Assembly: GCA_020425695.1 (NCBI GenBank)
Contig: JAGQRE010000016.1
Location: 1 to 43,242 of the forward strand
From: Planctomycetota bacterium
Lineage (GTDB): Bacteria > Planctomycetota > UBA8742 > UBA2392
DNA length: 43,242 nt
Direction of reading: 5' to 3'
This document shows, in pieces, positions 6,846 to 16,037 of the stretch (position 1 is the first letter of the stretch; each line of letters starts with the position of its first letter). A program made the position numbers and the translations under genes. The notes under the pieces are model-generated. The model saw nothing but the letters and a program-made list of their open reading frames with translations, did no database searches and was not told the origin of the DNA.

Positions 6846-8183
6846 TCATGGCGCGTGGATTTCCGACATACCGGAACGCCGACCACCAAGAGTAAGCGCC
6901 AGAACGCACGCCAGAAGGATCGACCAGGTTGGAATCCCCCACTTCATGACCTGAATAAAATGCGCCATACCGTAGGTTCGAAGCAGCGACGGCCCCGCAA
7001 ATCCGAATGTCATCAGGACGAAGAACAGAACAATCCTTCGCCATGCGCGTCGGTCAGCGTGTCGAGCGCGTACGATCATTGCGCCACCGACGAGCGCCAT
7101 GCCCGGGACGTGATAATGCCAGAAGTTAACGTTTGCCATGCTCGCGCCCGTGAACGCCATCCCCAGAGCAAGCAGCGCATTCGCTCGACTCCTGCTTCGA
7201 AACCACAGCCAACCCGACCATATGTAGAGCCCAAGGGTTGTGCCAAGGGCTGCCAGCTTGAGCAGCCAACCGGGAAGTACGAACAGCATCGGACCGACGT
7301 CATCCTTATCCCAGACAACCGGCGTCAACTGGGTACCTTCACCGAACACACGCTGCAGAGCCGCCAGTGGCGAGTGATTGGGAACCTTGAAGGCTCCCCC
7401 CTTTGTGAACTGCATGCTCGAAACACTGGGCAACACCCAGTTCTCGATGTATTCGCCGGTCAGTCGAATGTTCGCCTCAAAGCCGTTGAGCAAACCCATC
7501 TGCGGCACAAGCAACACGAGCGGCAACAACCACATCAGTAAGGCACCAAGCAGCCCACCCAGCCCGGCCCGAATTGGCGACCGCAGCATCAGCAAGGGAA
7601 TCAGGACAAACGGCATGATCTTGAGCATACCGCCCGCCCCCAGCAGGAAGGCCGCCCAGAAGTAGTGCCGTTTGATCGCAAGCGCGCCTGCAACTGCCAG
7701 CCCGAGCATGATGAAGATGTTGATGTTGCCGTAGAAGGCATCCAGAACGACGGTACCAAACGCACCCAGGCATACGCCTGTAGCGATGTGAACGTCCCAC
7801 CACTTTCGCCGCAGCACGCGTGACATCACGACACACGTCAACGGAACCGCCACCAAGTGGAGGAAGCCCCAAATATAGAGAGAAGAGGGAAAGGGGTACG
7901 GATTCATCAAGCCGCGCTCGCCGGGGTGCATATCCGGACGGTCATCCCAATAGGTGAACGGTGCGAAGACCGCCGCAAAAGCAGGGGGGTACAGGTAAGG
8001 ACGCCCGCGTGATTCACGTTCCTGACGCGCGTAGAGATTGTCGCCGCCGGCACGCAGGTTTTCGGCGGCCTCCCAATAGGCCATTGAGTCTCGCCAGTCG
8101 ACGAGCCCGAGCCGCAGGCTGTGAACGGAAAGCAACGCCATAATCGCCGCGAATAGCATCCAGTGTGCGGCGGTAGACTTCAT
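6846..8183 (-). CDS. GT87-family (DUF2029) polytopic membrane glycosyltransferase-like protein
   Basis: 445 residues with about ten membrane segments. The N-terminal pattern DWRDSMAYWEAAENLRAGG, then LYARQ and YLYPPAFAAVFAPF, is the hallmark of DUF2029/GT87, in which an acidic residue after the first helix serves a polyprenyl-phosphate-sugar donor. The central helices contain GNINIFIMLGLAVAGALA and the GGMLKIMPFVLIPLL element also typical of the family. Known members add mannose or arabinose from lipid donors; the substrate here is unknown. The gene follows the spermidine-synthase-like gene by 33 bases and is last in the long minus-strand block, where other sugar transferases lie. Confidence 0.75.
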   Translation of the reverse strand: MKSTAAHWMLFAAIMALLSVHSLRLGLVDWRDSMAYWEAAENLRAGGDNLYARQERESRGRPYLYPPAFAAVFAPFTYWDDRPDMHPGERGLMNPYPFPSSLYIWGFLHLVAVPLTCVVMSRVLRRKWWDVHIATGVCLGAFGTVVLDAFYGNINIFIMLGLAVAGALAIKRHYFWAAFLLGAGGMLKIMPFVLIPLLMLRSPIRAGLGGLLGALLMWLLPLVLLVPQMGLLNGFEANIRLTGEYIENWVLPSVSSMQFTKGGAFKVPNHSPLAALQRVFGEGTQLTPVVWDKDDVGPMLFVLPGWLLKLAALGTTLGLYIWSGWLWFRSRSRANALLALGMAFTGASMANVNFWHYHVPGMALVGGAMIVRARHADRRAWRRIVLFFVLMTFGFAGPSLLRTYGMAHFIQVMKWGIPTWSILLACVLALTLGGRRSGMSEIHAP

Positions 8184-8216
8184 GTGGATACGTCCATTCT
8201 TCAGCGCGCGACGTCT

Positions 8217-10367
8217 TCAGCGAAGGATCTCGTACAGGTTTGAATAGTCATCCGTCCAGAGTTTGAAGTCTGACACATCACGATCCTGCCCAAACGGATT
8301 GCCAAAGCCGGATTGGTAGCGATCCAGTTGGTTGGCGCTTTTGACAGCGTTCATGAGGTCCAGAGTCGACTTCTCAAAACGCTTCTGAAATGCGGGGTTG
8401 CGGGTGAGAATGACCCACATGGCAAGCGCGCCCGCCGAGTACCTGTCCGCACCCGAAAACCAGCCAAGGTAAGTCGTGCCCATTGCCTGAGCGGCCTTGG
8501 CCACAACCGGAAACAGGTCCAGGTGGCGATTCGATATGTGGACACACAGAACGCCCCCGGGTGCGAGATGCCGGTCATATTGCTCAAAGGCCTCGATTGT
8601 CAGCAGGTGGACCGGGATCGAGTCACTGCTGAACGCGTCCAGCACCAACACATCAAACTTCTGCGGCTCTTCCTTCTCGAGTATCAGTCGCGCATCACCA
8701 ATCACCACGTCAACATCGGCCTGCGTGTTCTCAAGATAGAGGAAATACTCCGTAGCAAGTTCGTGGACATGTTCGTTGATCTCGTAGAACCGCATATAGT
8801 CGCCGCGCTTGCCGTAGGCGGCAAGCGTTCCGGTACCCAGTCCGATCACACCGATACGCAAGGGCCTGTCGTGTGGGAACGACGTAAGTGTCAGCCCTAT
8901 ACCCGAATTCAAGCCATAGTAAGAGGTCGGCAAGGCCTGCCGACCGCCGTCCATGTACTGCATGCCGTGTACGGTACTGCCTGACATCAGGGTGCGAATC
9001 CAGGGTTGGTCTGAGCCCTCAGGCGGCTCCTTCACGCGAAACGTGCCGTAGAAGTTACGGCTGGACTCGATGGTATCCTTCTGCGACTTGATGACACCAA
9101 AGCTCAGTGTACCGGTGAGCCCAAGCGCACACAGAAGTACGAGTACCCATGCCCAACGGAGCTTTCCTCCGTGCATCAATGACTTGGGGTCGCGAGAGAG
9201 CGCAATAAGCACAAGCAAGCCCGTCGCCAGCATGCCCGCGGGCAGTTCAAGGTATGTGGTGAACACGACCGGCGCCAAAAGCGCCACGAATGCGCCTCCA
9301 AGCACGCCACCGAGCGAGATGGACAGATAGAATTTTGTCAGGTGAATCGGTGCAGGGCGTAGCCGGTATGCTTCGCCGTGACACACCATGCAGAAGATGA
9401 ACAGCGCCAGCGAATAGCCGACGACTTTCAACTGCAGCGGTGTCTCAATGTCAAACCACAGCATCGCGGTTGTGCCACCCAGCGCCATCGCCAGCAGCGT
9501 GAGCATGACTGGTCGCTTGTACCAACGCTCACTGGCAAAGGTCACGATGAATGAGAACAGATACAGACTCAGCGGCAGCACCCACAAAAACGGGATGCTC
9601 GCCACATCTACGCACAACTGATTCGTGAATGCCAGCAGCAGTACCGTCGCACAACCGGCGAATGCAATCCACATGAACTGCTGATGTTTGGCGGTGCCAG
9701 CCTCTTCGGCGTTGCTCTCATCCTCGGGTTTTTCGTCGGGCGCTGTCGCGACAAGAGCTGCGTCGCCGACATCAGGCTTCTTTCGAAACTGAATGAATGC
9801 CGCTACCGCAGTCAGCCCGCATAGAACGACAAACGCCACAAACACGTACGTCCAGTTGAGCGCTTGCGACTCGCGCCCCCACAGCGGCTCAATCACAAAC
9901 GGATAGCTGAGCAACGCCAGAAGCGAGCCAACGTTCGAAAGCGCATACAAAGCGTAGGGTGACTTCTTCGGGTAGCTACGGCTGAACCAGGCCTGCAACA
10001 ACGGCCCCGTCGCCGACAAAGCAAAGTACGGTAGCCCCACACTCACGAGCAACAGCAGCAGAATCAGCAGTTCCGGTGACTCACCGCCGTCGGGTTTTAG
10101 AGACTCAGGCGGGATGATCGGCAGAGTGGCAAGGCACCCCACCAGAAGTGCCAGATGCACGCCCAACTGGACTTTGGGTTTGAACCGCGAGATGCTGAGG
10201 TGAGCGTAAGCATAGCCACCCAGCAACACACCCTGGAAAAACAACATCGCCACAGACCAGACGCCCGGCGTCCCACCAAACCACGGCAAAATATAGCGGC
10301 TGATCAGCGGTTGCACCTGAAACAACAGGAACGCACTGACAAAGATCGTTACCGCGTATTTGAGCAT
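8217..10367 (-). CDS. Membrane-fused spermidine-synthase-like protein
   Basis: 716 residues. The N-terminal half has many membrane helices (first YAVTIFVSAFLLFQVQPLIS, then PWFGGTPGVWSVAMLFFQGV), a transporter-like module known in bacterial fused spermidine synthases. A cytoplasmic loop rich in acidic residues (about 200-228) splits the helices. The C-terminal 250 residues are a Rossmann methyltransferase-like aminopropyltransferase domain: IGVIGLGTGTLAAYGKRG, FYEINEHV, DVVIGDARLIL and VLVLDAFSSDSIPVHLLT. The fold binds decarboxylated SAM or a related nucleoside. Whether it makes spermidine is uncertain, because these fused forms are poorly characterised. It lies between a Ser/Thr kinase and a GT87-like gene. 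Confidence 0.8.
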   Translation of the reverse strand: MLKYAVTIFVSAFLLFQVQPLISRYILPWFGGTPGVWSVAMLFFQGVLLGGYAYAHLSISRFKPKVQLGVHLALLVGCLATLPIIPPESLKPDGGESPELLILLLLLVSVGLPYFALSATGPLLQAWFSRSYPKKSPYALYALSNVGSLLALLSYPFVIEPLWGRESQALNWTYVFVAFVVLCGLTAVAAFIQFRKKPDVGDAALVATAPDEKPEDESNAEEAGTAKHQQFMWIAFAGCATVLLLAFTNQLCVDVASIPFLWVLPLSLYLFSFIVTFASERWYKRPVMLTLLAMALGGTTAMLWFDIETPLQLKVVGYSLALFIFCMVCHGEAYRLRPAPIHLTKFYLSISLGGVLGGAFVALLAPVVFTTYLELPAGMLATGLLVLIALSRDPKSLMHGGKLRWAWVLVLLCALGLTGTLSFGVIKSQKDTIESSRNFYGTFRVKEPPEGSDQPWIRTLMSGSTVHGMQYMDGGRQALPTSYYGLNSGIGLTLTSFPHDRPLRIGVIGLGTGTLAAYGKRGDYMRFYEINEHVHELATEYFLYLENTQADVDVVIGDARLILEKEEPQKFDVLVLDAFSSDSIPVHLLTIEAFEQYDRHLAPGGVLCVHISNRHLDLFPVVAKAAQAMGTTYLGWFSGADRYSAGALAMWVILTRNPAFQKRFEKSTLDLMNAVKSANQLDRYQSGFGNPFGQDRDVSDFKLWTDDYSNLYEILR

Positions 10368-10443
10368 GAACCCTGTTCCGGCGTTGGTGGTATGCCAGCT
10401 TACGGTTATGACCCAGAGATGTCACGCAGGTCGGACCGCGGCT

Positions 10444-11559
10444 CTACGCACTGCCGGTGCCTTCGATGAAAGCGTCGAGATCTTTGATCATCTCGGAAAC
10501 GTGCGGGTAGCGCTCGTTGGGATTTCTGGCCATGGCTTTGCTGATGATCCGGCTTAGTTCTTCCGGGACGCCTACGTTGACAACGTTCGCGCGGGTTGGC
10601 GCATCGAACAGTACGCGCTTCATTACGTCGTACTGGTTCTCGCCCTCGAAGGGTCGCTGCCCGGTGACACTTTCGTACAGACTTACGCCGAGGCTGTAGA
10701 TATCGCTTCGCTCATTTACGTCGGCGCGGTCGCCTTCAATCTGTTCAGGGCTCATGTACGCCGGCGTGCCAAGGCTAATGCCCGTGGCCGTGAGAATCTG
10801 GCTGGTCTTGTGGAAGGCGAGCCCGAAATCGACGATCTTCACCTGCCCATCTTTCACGATCATGATGTTGCTTGGCTTCAGATCGCGGTGGATCACGCCG
10901 TGCTGGTGCGCAAAGGCTACGCCGCGCGCTGCATCGCGCAGGATCTCGGCGGCATGATAGGGCGATAAATGCCCGCGGTCGTAAACCAGCTCACGCAGGC
11001 TGCGTCCGTCGAGGAACTCCATCACGTAATAGTAGAAGTCCTCTTCCTGGCCGAAGTCGAACACGCGAACAATGTTCGGGTGCACCAGACTGGTGATCGT
11101 TTCGATCTCGCGCTTGAACCGCTCGACGTCTTGCGGGTCTGTCACGTGTTGAAGCGGCAAGACCTTCAAAGCCACCACCTGATTGTCGCTGCGCCGCTCA
11201 CCACGAAAGATGATGCCCATGGCGCCGCGCGCGATCTGTTTCAGCTTGTGGTATTGCCCTAACGCACTCGGGTAAATCTGCGTGTCCGGCTTTGCGCTGC
11301 CGGTCGACTTCCCGGACGAGACAATGGTGTCGGGCTCGATGTTCTCGGCAATTCGGCGCGCCGCCAACTCCGACGCCAGAATGCCGATTGCGGCAGCCAC
11401 GTCCGCCGGAACAAATCCACGCCGCGCGGCCGCGGTGGGCATATCGCGCGCTTCGCCACTTTCGACAGCCGAAAACAACTCCTCGACCTGCTTGGCATTC
11501 AGCAGCCCGGTGATTGACCCGACATGGGCAAATAGGCGATCGTAGCGATTTACGGGCAT
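10444..11559 (-). CDS. Soluble Hanks-type Ser/Thr protein kinase
   Basis: 371 residues, no membrane segment. Residues 1-100 form a helical N-terminal region (TGLLNAKQVEELFSAVESGE) of a kind often seen before planctomycete-type kinases. The kinase domain covers about 103-367: glycine loop IARGAMGIIFRG, Lys132 in VALKVLP, HRDLKPSN (224-231), DFG (244-246), GTPAYMSPEQ and RSDIYSLGVSLYESVTG. All catalytic residues are present, so it is probably active. It transfers phosphate from ATP to Ser/Thr of unknown partners. No clear ribosome site precedes ATG 11559. It lies between a GT4 gene (65 bases upstream) and the spermidine-synthase-like gene. Confidence 0.93.
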   Translation of the reverse strand: MPVNRYDRLFAHVGSITGLLNAKQVEELFSAVESGEARDMPTAAARRGFVPADVAAAIGILASELAARRIAENIEPDTIVSSGKSTGSAKPDTQIYPSALGQYHKLKQIARGAMGIIFRGERRSDNQVVALKVLPLQHVTDPQDVERFKREIETITSLVHPNIVRVFDFGQEEDFYYYVMEFLDGRSLRELVYDRGHLSPYHAAEILRDAARGVAFAHQHGVIHRDLKPSNIMIVKDGQVKIVDFGLAFHKTSQILTATGISLGTPAYMSPEQIEGDRADVNERSDIYSLGVSLYESVTGQRPFEGENQYDVMKRVLFDAPTRANVVNVGVPEELSRIISKAMARNPNERYPHVSEMIKDLDAFIEGTGSA

Positions 11560-11623
11560 GTGGTTGGCAATGGTCTAATGATCGTCGGCAGGCAACGCAA
11601 GCCCATGCGACCTTTCACTGCCG

Positions 11624-12877
11624 TCAACTTGAGCTCGCACGCGCCGAGCGTTTCATGGTTCGGCTGTCGAAGGTCTTCGGCAGCGCCTCGTCAGTGACCA
11701 TCGCCGCATACACTGCGTTCAGCGCGTACGCCATATCACCCGGGTCATAGTGCTGCTCGACTTTCTCGAATGCGGCCGTGGCCATGCGCAAACGCTCGGC
11801 CGGGTTCTGCACAAGCATCAGGATGCGCTCGGCCAGTGCATCGGGGTCATCGCGGGGCACGATCAATCCGTCTACGCCGTCCTGAATCAGGTCAAACACT
11901 GCTCCGCCCTCGGTCGCGATCACGGGGCGCCCGTTGGCCATGGCATTCAGCACCATCAGCAGCGACGCCCGCTGACGCGTGTCAACGATTGCGATGTCAT
12001 ACGGGTCCCAGATGCGGGCATAGTCGTACAGCCCCTGCACCACAACGATTCGCGGAAGCATGCCACGCGCTTCAACTTCGTCGCGTACTTCCGCGCCGTA
12101 GGGCCCGGTGCCGAGAATCGAGAACATCGAATCCACACCGCGTGCCTGCACTTTGATGGCGGCCTCGATGAAACAACGATAGCCGCAGCCCTCAGTTAAC
12201 GGGCTGACCCAGCCTACCACCTGTCGCTTCCGCGGGTCGAGAATTCGCCGGTCGTCTGGGTTTCTTTCAGGGAACGCGCAGTCGCTGATCAGCGTTGTGC
12301 GATCGCGATCCAGCCGGCAGTCGTTCAACAGGCGCTCGCGCACGGATTGATCACAAGCGACATAGGCGTCGTACTTGCGATCTTGGGGTTGTGGTAACTC
12401 GTTCGGCTTGATGCCGTGAACGCTTACCGCCAGCGGTATCTGGAAGTGGTCGGCCGCCCGCACGGCGGCAACGTTCGCGTCAGGGCAAACGGAGTGCAGC
12501 ACATCCGGCTCGAATTCAGTCAACGCTTCTTTGAGCCGTCGCCAACCGAAGAAACCAAGGTGTTCTGCATCGTCCATTTCAAAACGGGCGTCCCACGCGT
12601 CATCCAGGGAATCCGCCAGTGCCCCACCGGGTGAAACGAGCATTACGGTGTCATGGCGTTCACGCAGGGCTCGCAGCAGAGTTCGCGTGTAAAGGGTGAT
12701 GCCGTCCAGGTCGAGCCTTGGCGCGAAAACAGCAACGCGAAAGTTTGCGGCACTATCAGCCTGAATCCGTCCGGTATCGCGCTGTGATTCTCGCCCACTA
12801 CGTAACCGAGCAGTGTCACGACGCGTGCCGGGCGCGCGACCGGTGTCGGAATTCTGTGGTGTTACGCTTTCAGCCAT
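11624..12877 (-). CDS. GT4-family glycosyltransferase
   Basis: 417 residues. A polar, Arg-rich N-terminal tail of about 45 residues precedes a GT-B fold: first Rossmann half from FRVAVFAPRLDLDGITLYTRTLL, second half with QVVGWVSPLTEGCGYRCFIEAA, FSILGTGPYG and, near the end, ASLLMVLNAMANGRPVIATE followed by GGAVFDLIQDGVDGLIVP. The last part is the GT4 nucleotide-sugar site; the usual E-x7-E is altered (DTRQRASLLMVLNAMA lacks the first Glu). It probably adds a sugar to the LPS core or another envelope glycan. It is 14 bases after the ABC transporter gene. Confidence 0.82.
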   Translation of the reverse strand: MAESVTPQNSDTGRAPGTRRDTARLRSGRESQRDTGRIQADSAANFRVAVFAPRLDLDGITLYTRTLLRALRERHDTVMLVSPGGALADSLDDAWDARFEMDDAEHLGFFGWRRLKEALTEFEPDVLHSVCPDANVAAVRAADHFQIPLAVSVHGIKPNELPQPQDRKYDAYVACDQSVRERLLNDCRLDRDRTTLISDCAFPERNPDDRRILDPRKRQVVGWVSPLTEGCGYRCFIEAAIKVQARGVDSMFSILGTGPYGAEVRDEVEARGMLPRIVVVQGLYDYARIWDPYDIAIVDTRQRASLLMVLNAMANGRPVIATEGGAVFDLIQDGVDGLIVPRDDPDALAERILMLVQNPAERLRMATAAFEKVEQHYDPGDMAYALNAVYAAMVTDEALPKTFDSRTMKRSARASSS

Positions 12878-12891
12878 TCATTCTACCGCGT

Positions 12892-14724
12892 CTACGCGGC
12901 CTCCGGCTCGGACTCTTCACCTTGCTGCAAGCGGAACGCGTTGGCGTAGGCGCCACTCAGCTTCATCAGTTGCTCGTGGTCGCCGCGTTCAATGATACGC
13001 CCTTCGTTCAGGACAATGATCTGGTCGGCCCGTCGAATAGTGCTCAGACGGTGCGCCACGGCGAAGACCGTGCAACCCTGAATCAGTCCATCAAGCGCTT
13101 TCTGCACTTCGCGCTCACTGCCTGTATCCAGGCTGGATGTCGCTTCATCAAGCAACAACAGGGGCGCCTTGCGCAGGAATGCGCGCGCAATCGCGACCCG
13201 TTGGCGCTGCCCACCGGAAAGCGTTACGCCACGGTCGCCGATCTTTGTTTCAAGCCCTTCCGGCATCTTCTCAATATCATGCCACACGTGTGCGGCCTTT
13301 GCCGCCTCGATGACTTCTTCTTCGGTGGCGTCGGGCTTACCGGTCATGATGTTCTGGCGAATGGTCGTGTTGAACAGGAATGTCTCCTGGCTCACGATTG
13401 CAATGTTGCGCAGCCAGCTTTCCATCTTCATGTCGCGCAAGTCCGTTCCGTCAATTCGGATCGAGCCGCCGGTCGGGTCGTAGAACCGTGGAATCAAGTC
13501 CATCAGTGTCGACTTGCCCATGCCCGACTGTCCGACAAAGGCAATCATCTGGCCGCGCTTTACATCAAAGCTGATATCGCGCAGCACCGGGCGACCCTCG
13601 TCGTAGTGAAACTCGACATTCTCGAACTTGATCTGCTTGAACTCCCGGGGCGCCTCAACCGCCCCGCTGCTGTCCTGTATCTCAGACTCGCGGTCAAGCA
13701 ACTCGAAGGCGCGGTCAAGCGCTGCCGTTGACTCCTGCACGTCATTCAGCGAATGCCCAAGCTTGCGCGCCGGGTCATACAGAAAGACGAGCCCGGCAAA
13801 GAACTGGACGAACATGCCCAGCCCGCCGTTCGGCCCCTGCATCCAGGGCAGGCTCATCAGGAAACCGACCAGGAACAACCCGCCGGCCATCAGCGCGTTG
13901 TACGTAAACTCAACGCTGAAGCGCGACGTGCCCTTGTAACGTGCAACTTTGCGGTCGCGGCGAAACACATCCTCGGAGACGCGCTCGAATTCGGCCTTCT
14001 GCTCGGGCTCTAGGCGGTACGACTTCACAACGCGAATGCCATCAAGCATCTGGATGAAGAAATTGCCCGAGGCCTCAACCTTCTGGTACTTCTTGCGCGT
14101 CGCCTTGCGAATTTTCCCCGCAAACAGCATCACCGGTATCAGCACAACCGGGAACACAACGAACGTCGCCAGCGATAGCACTGCGCTGGTGTAAAGCAGC
14201 ACGCCGAGTACCGCGACAATCGTGACAGGCTGCGAGATCACGCTTTCAATGACGATCTTCACCAGCCCGCTGGCGGCCGAAGTGTTGGCCGTCATGCGCG
14301 ACATCAACGCGCCCTTCTTCTCTTTGTTGAAGAACGCCATCGGTTGCGTCAGCACCTTGTCAACGATCGCTCGCTGCAGGTTGATCACGGTGTAGGACTG
14401 CACGTAACCCATGTAGTACTGGCGCAGGTACGTGCCGACACCCATCAGGATTGCGCCACCCAGCAGCACACCTGACCAAGGCGCAACTTCACGCACGATG
14501 GCCTCGGCATTCGCGCTGCCAAGGCTGTCAGGGTCGTTCACCAGATTCAGGAACGGTTTGATCACAATCAGGCGCATCGCGTAGCCGCCTGAGTACATGG
14601 CAGTCCCGGCCAGCGCCAAGGCGATCTGGAACCACTGGGGGCGCAGGAACGGCCACAGGCGCTTGAAATAGGCAAGCGCCTTTCGAATGCTGAGCCAATC
14701 GAACTTTTGCTTCTTCTTCGCCAT
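12892..14724 (-). CDS. MsbA-like lipid/LPS ABC exporter (fused permease-ATPase)
   Basis: 610 residues, the usual size for MsbA half-transporters. Six membrane helices lie within residues 30-320, with the coupling region RVVKSYRLEPEQKAEF. The ATPase has Walker A GQSGMGKST (about 398-406), Q-loop VSQETFLFN, signature LSGGQRQR (502-509), Walker B LLLLDEATSSLD (522-533) and the switch His in VAHRLSTIR. MsbA flips lipid A-core across the inner membrane. Placement among GT9, GT4 and WaaP-like genes supports an LPS or glycolipid substrate, but the family also includes drug exporters. It is 6 bases after the GT9 gene, so the two are tightly coupled. Confidence 0.85.
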   Translation of the reverse strand: MAKKKQKFDWLSIRKALAYFKRLWPFLRPQWFQIALALAGTAMYSGGYAMRLIVIKPFLNLVNDPDSLGSANAEAIVREVAPWSGVLLGGAILMGVGTYLRQYYMGYVQSYTVINLQRAIVDKVLTQPMAFFNKEKKGALMSRMTANTSAASGLVKIVIESVISQPVTIVAVLGVLLYTSAVLSLATFVVFPVVLIPVMLFAGKIRKATRKKYQKVEASGNFFIQMLDGIRVVKSYRLEPEQKAEFERVSEDVFRRDRKVARYKGTSRFSVEFTYNALMAGGLFLVGFLMSLPWMQGPNGGLGMFVQFFAGLVFLYDPARKLGHSLNDVQESTAALDRAFELLDRESEIQDSSGAVEAPREFKQIKFENVEFHYDEGRPVLRDISFDVKRGQMIAFVGQSGMGKSTLMDLIPRFYDPTGGSIRIDGTDLRDMKMESWLRNIAIVSQETFLFNTTIRQNIMTGKPDATEEEVIEAAKAAHVWHDIEKMPEGLETKIGDRGVTLSGGQRQRVAIARAFLRKAPLLLLDEATSSLDTGSEREVQKALDGLIQGCTVFAVAHRLSTIRRADQIIVLNEGRIIERGDHEQLMKLSGAYANAFRLQQGEESEPEAA

Positions 14725-14730
14725 GGGCTT

Positions 14731-15807
14731 CTAGCTGTTATCGGCTGTTTGCCGCAGTAACGCCAGCGACTTTTCCGCTACACCGCCCGGTGTAAGGCTG
14801 TGCATGCACTGCATGCCAAGACCCGGACAACGTCGTTTCAGGCAGGGCATGAGTTCGCATTCACCACGAACGACGTTGTCGAGTTGCCCGTACGCGCCTG
14901 TACGGCGCGGGTCCGTCGGGCCGAAGATTGCCAGCGTCGGCGTTCCCTGGGCGGCAGCAATGTGCATCGGCCCGCTGTCGCATGTCAGCATCAGGTCGGC
15001 TCTGTCGAGCAACGCCGTCAGTTCGCGCAGGCTGGTTTGACCGGTGAGATTGACCGGCTTCGCCTTCTCGCAATTCTCAATGATCTCTTGTGCCGCCGTC
15101 TCCAGATCAGGTCCTCCGACAAGCACGGGCTGCTGAACGCCGGACGTGTCTGCTAGCTCATCCAGCACGCTTGCGAACTGCTTCGCCGGATAGATCTTCG
15201 TTTCCCAGCGTGCTCCCGGGCAAACCGTTACCAGCGGGCCGTCGCCAAAGCCGGCTTCGCGAAGCATTTCGCGCACGACCGCGCGTTCGGTATCGCGAAC
15301 ATCAAGGTCCTCTCGCTTGGCCGGCTCAGCGCCCAACTCGGCCGCGAGCGCGGCATAGCGTTCGCGCGCGTGCACCGGCTGTGGCGGGGTCGAAACCTTG
15401 TTCGTGTAAAAGACTGTCGAGCACTCACGCGCTTTGCGATCCCCCACCCTGACAGGCGCGCGTGTCAGCCACGAAAACAGCCCGCTGCGGAACAACCCCT
15501 GCAAGTCCAGCACGGCGTCATACTTCCCGTCGCGCAGTGTCCGGGTGAAGCTGCGCAAATCACCCTGTTTGCTTACCGGCCCGAGTACTCCCTTGAAACG
15601 ATTGCGGTCGAAGGGGACTGTTTCATCAATGCACGAAATCGGCGACAGGATTGACTCAAGCCCTCGGTTCACCAGCCAACTAAGGTGCAATGTCGGCCAA
15701 CGTTCTTTCAACGCCCACGCTGTCGCGACAGCATGCACGACATCTCCCAGTGACGAGGGCTTGATGAGTAACAGTCGCTTGCCGGAGAGGTCGAGAATTG
15801 GGTCCAT
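14731..15807 (-). CDS. GT9-family heptosyltransferase-like protein
   Basis: 358 residues from ATG 15807. The frame is open 61 codons further, but those codons run into a hairpin repeat (15896-15991), so the extension is taken as non-native. The GT-B fold is typical of ADP-heptose:LPS heptosyltransferases: LLLIKPSSLGDVVHAVATAW at the N-terminus, LVTVCPGARWETKIYPAKQF at the second domain and LMLTCDSGPMHIAAAQGTPT followed by LAIFGPTDPRRTGAYG. The enzymes extend the LPS inner core. The ribosome site of ATG 15807 is weak (AACCAAATACGA), so the start is less sure. It is just upstream of the MsbA-like gene. Confidence 0.85.
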   Translation of the reverse strand: MDPILDLSGKRLLLIKPSSLGDVVHAVATAWALKERWPTLHLSWLVNRGLESILSPISCIDETVPFDRNRFKGVLGPVSKQGDLRSFTRTLRDGKYDAVLDLQGLFRSGLFSWLTRAPVRVGDRKARECSTVFYTNKVSTPPQPVHARERYAALAAELGAEPAKREDLDVRDTERAVVREMLREAGFGDGPLVTVCPGARWETKIYPAKQFASVLDELADTSGVQQPVLVGGPDLETAAQEIIENCEKAKPVNLTGQTSLRELTALLDRADLMLTCDSGPMHIAAAQGTPTLAIFGPTDPRRTGAYGQLDNVVRGECELMPCLKRRCPGLGMQCMHSLTPGGVAEKSLALLRQTADNS

Positions 15808-15895
15808 TCGTATTTGGTTTCTGGGTTGATACTGAATTGGCAGGCACGACTTCAGGTCAGCGTGCTTCCCCACTAGTTTGCCGAAACAGGACGTG

Positions 15896-15991
15896 CGTGG
15901 CACAGACAATCTTGTCTGTGGTCGCGGCGGATTGTCGCGACGATAGAGCTTCGCTTCGCTCAGCCCCACAGGCAGGATTGCCTGTGCCACG
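15896..15991. repeat. 96-base structured repeat with two related hairpins and near-perfect terminal inversion
   Basis: The ends (15896-15920 and 15967-15991) are inverted copies matching at 22 of 25 positions, all differences being transitions. Each arm also folds on itself: CACAGACAATCTTGTCTGTG at 15901-15920 (9-bp stem) and CACAGGCAGGATTGCCTGTG at 15967-15986 (8-bp stem). Between them GTCGCG and CGCGAC (15921-15941) form a third stem. The element sits between the WaaP-like and GT9 genes and creates a false extension of the GT9 frame. Confidence 0.75.
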
Positions 15992-16037
15992 ATCAGCTCC
16001 CTTGCGCATCAAGCCAGATTCCTGTGCTTTAACGAGC

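Noticed and set aside
15808..15990. N-terminal extension of the GT9 gene by 61 codons
   Set aside because: Its coding content is the hairpin repeat at 15896-15991; family members start at the LLLIKPSSLGD region.
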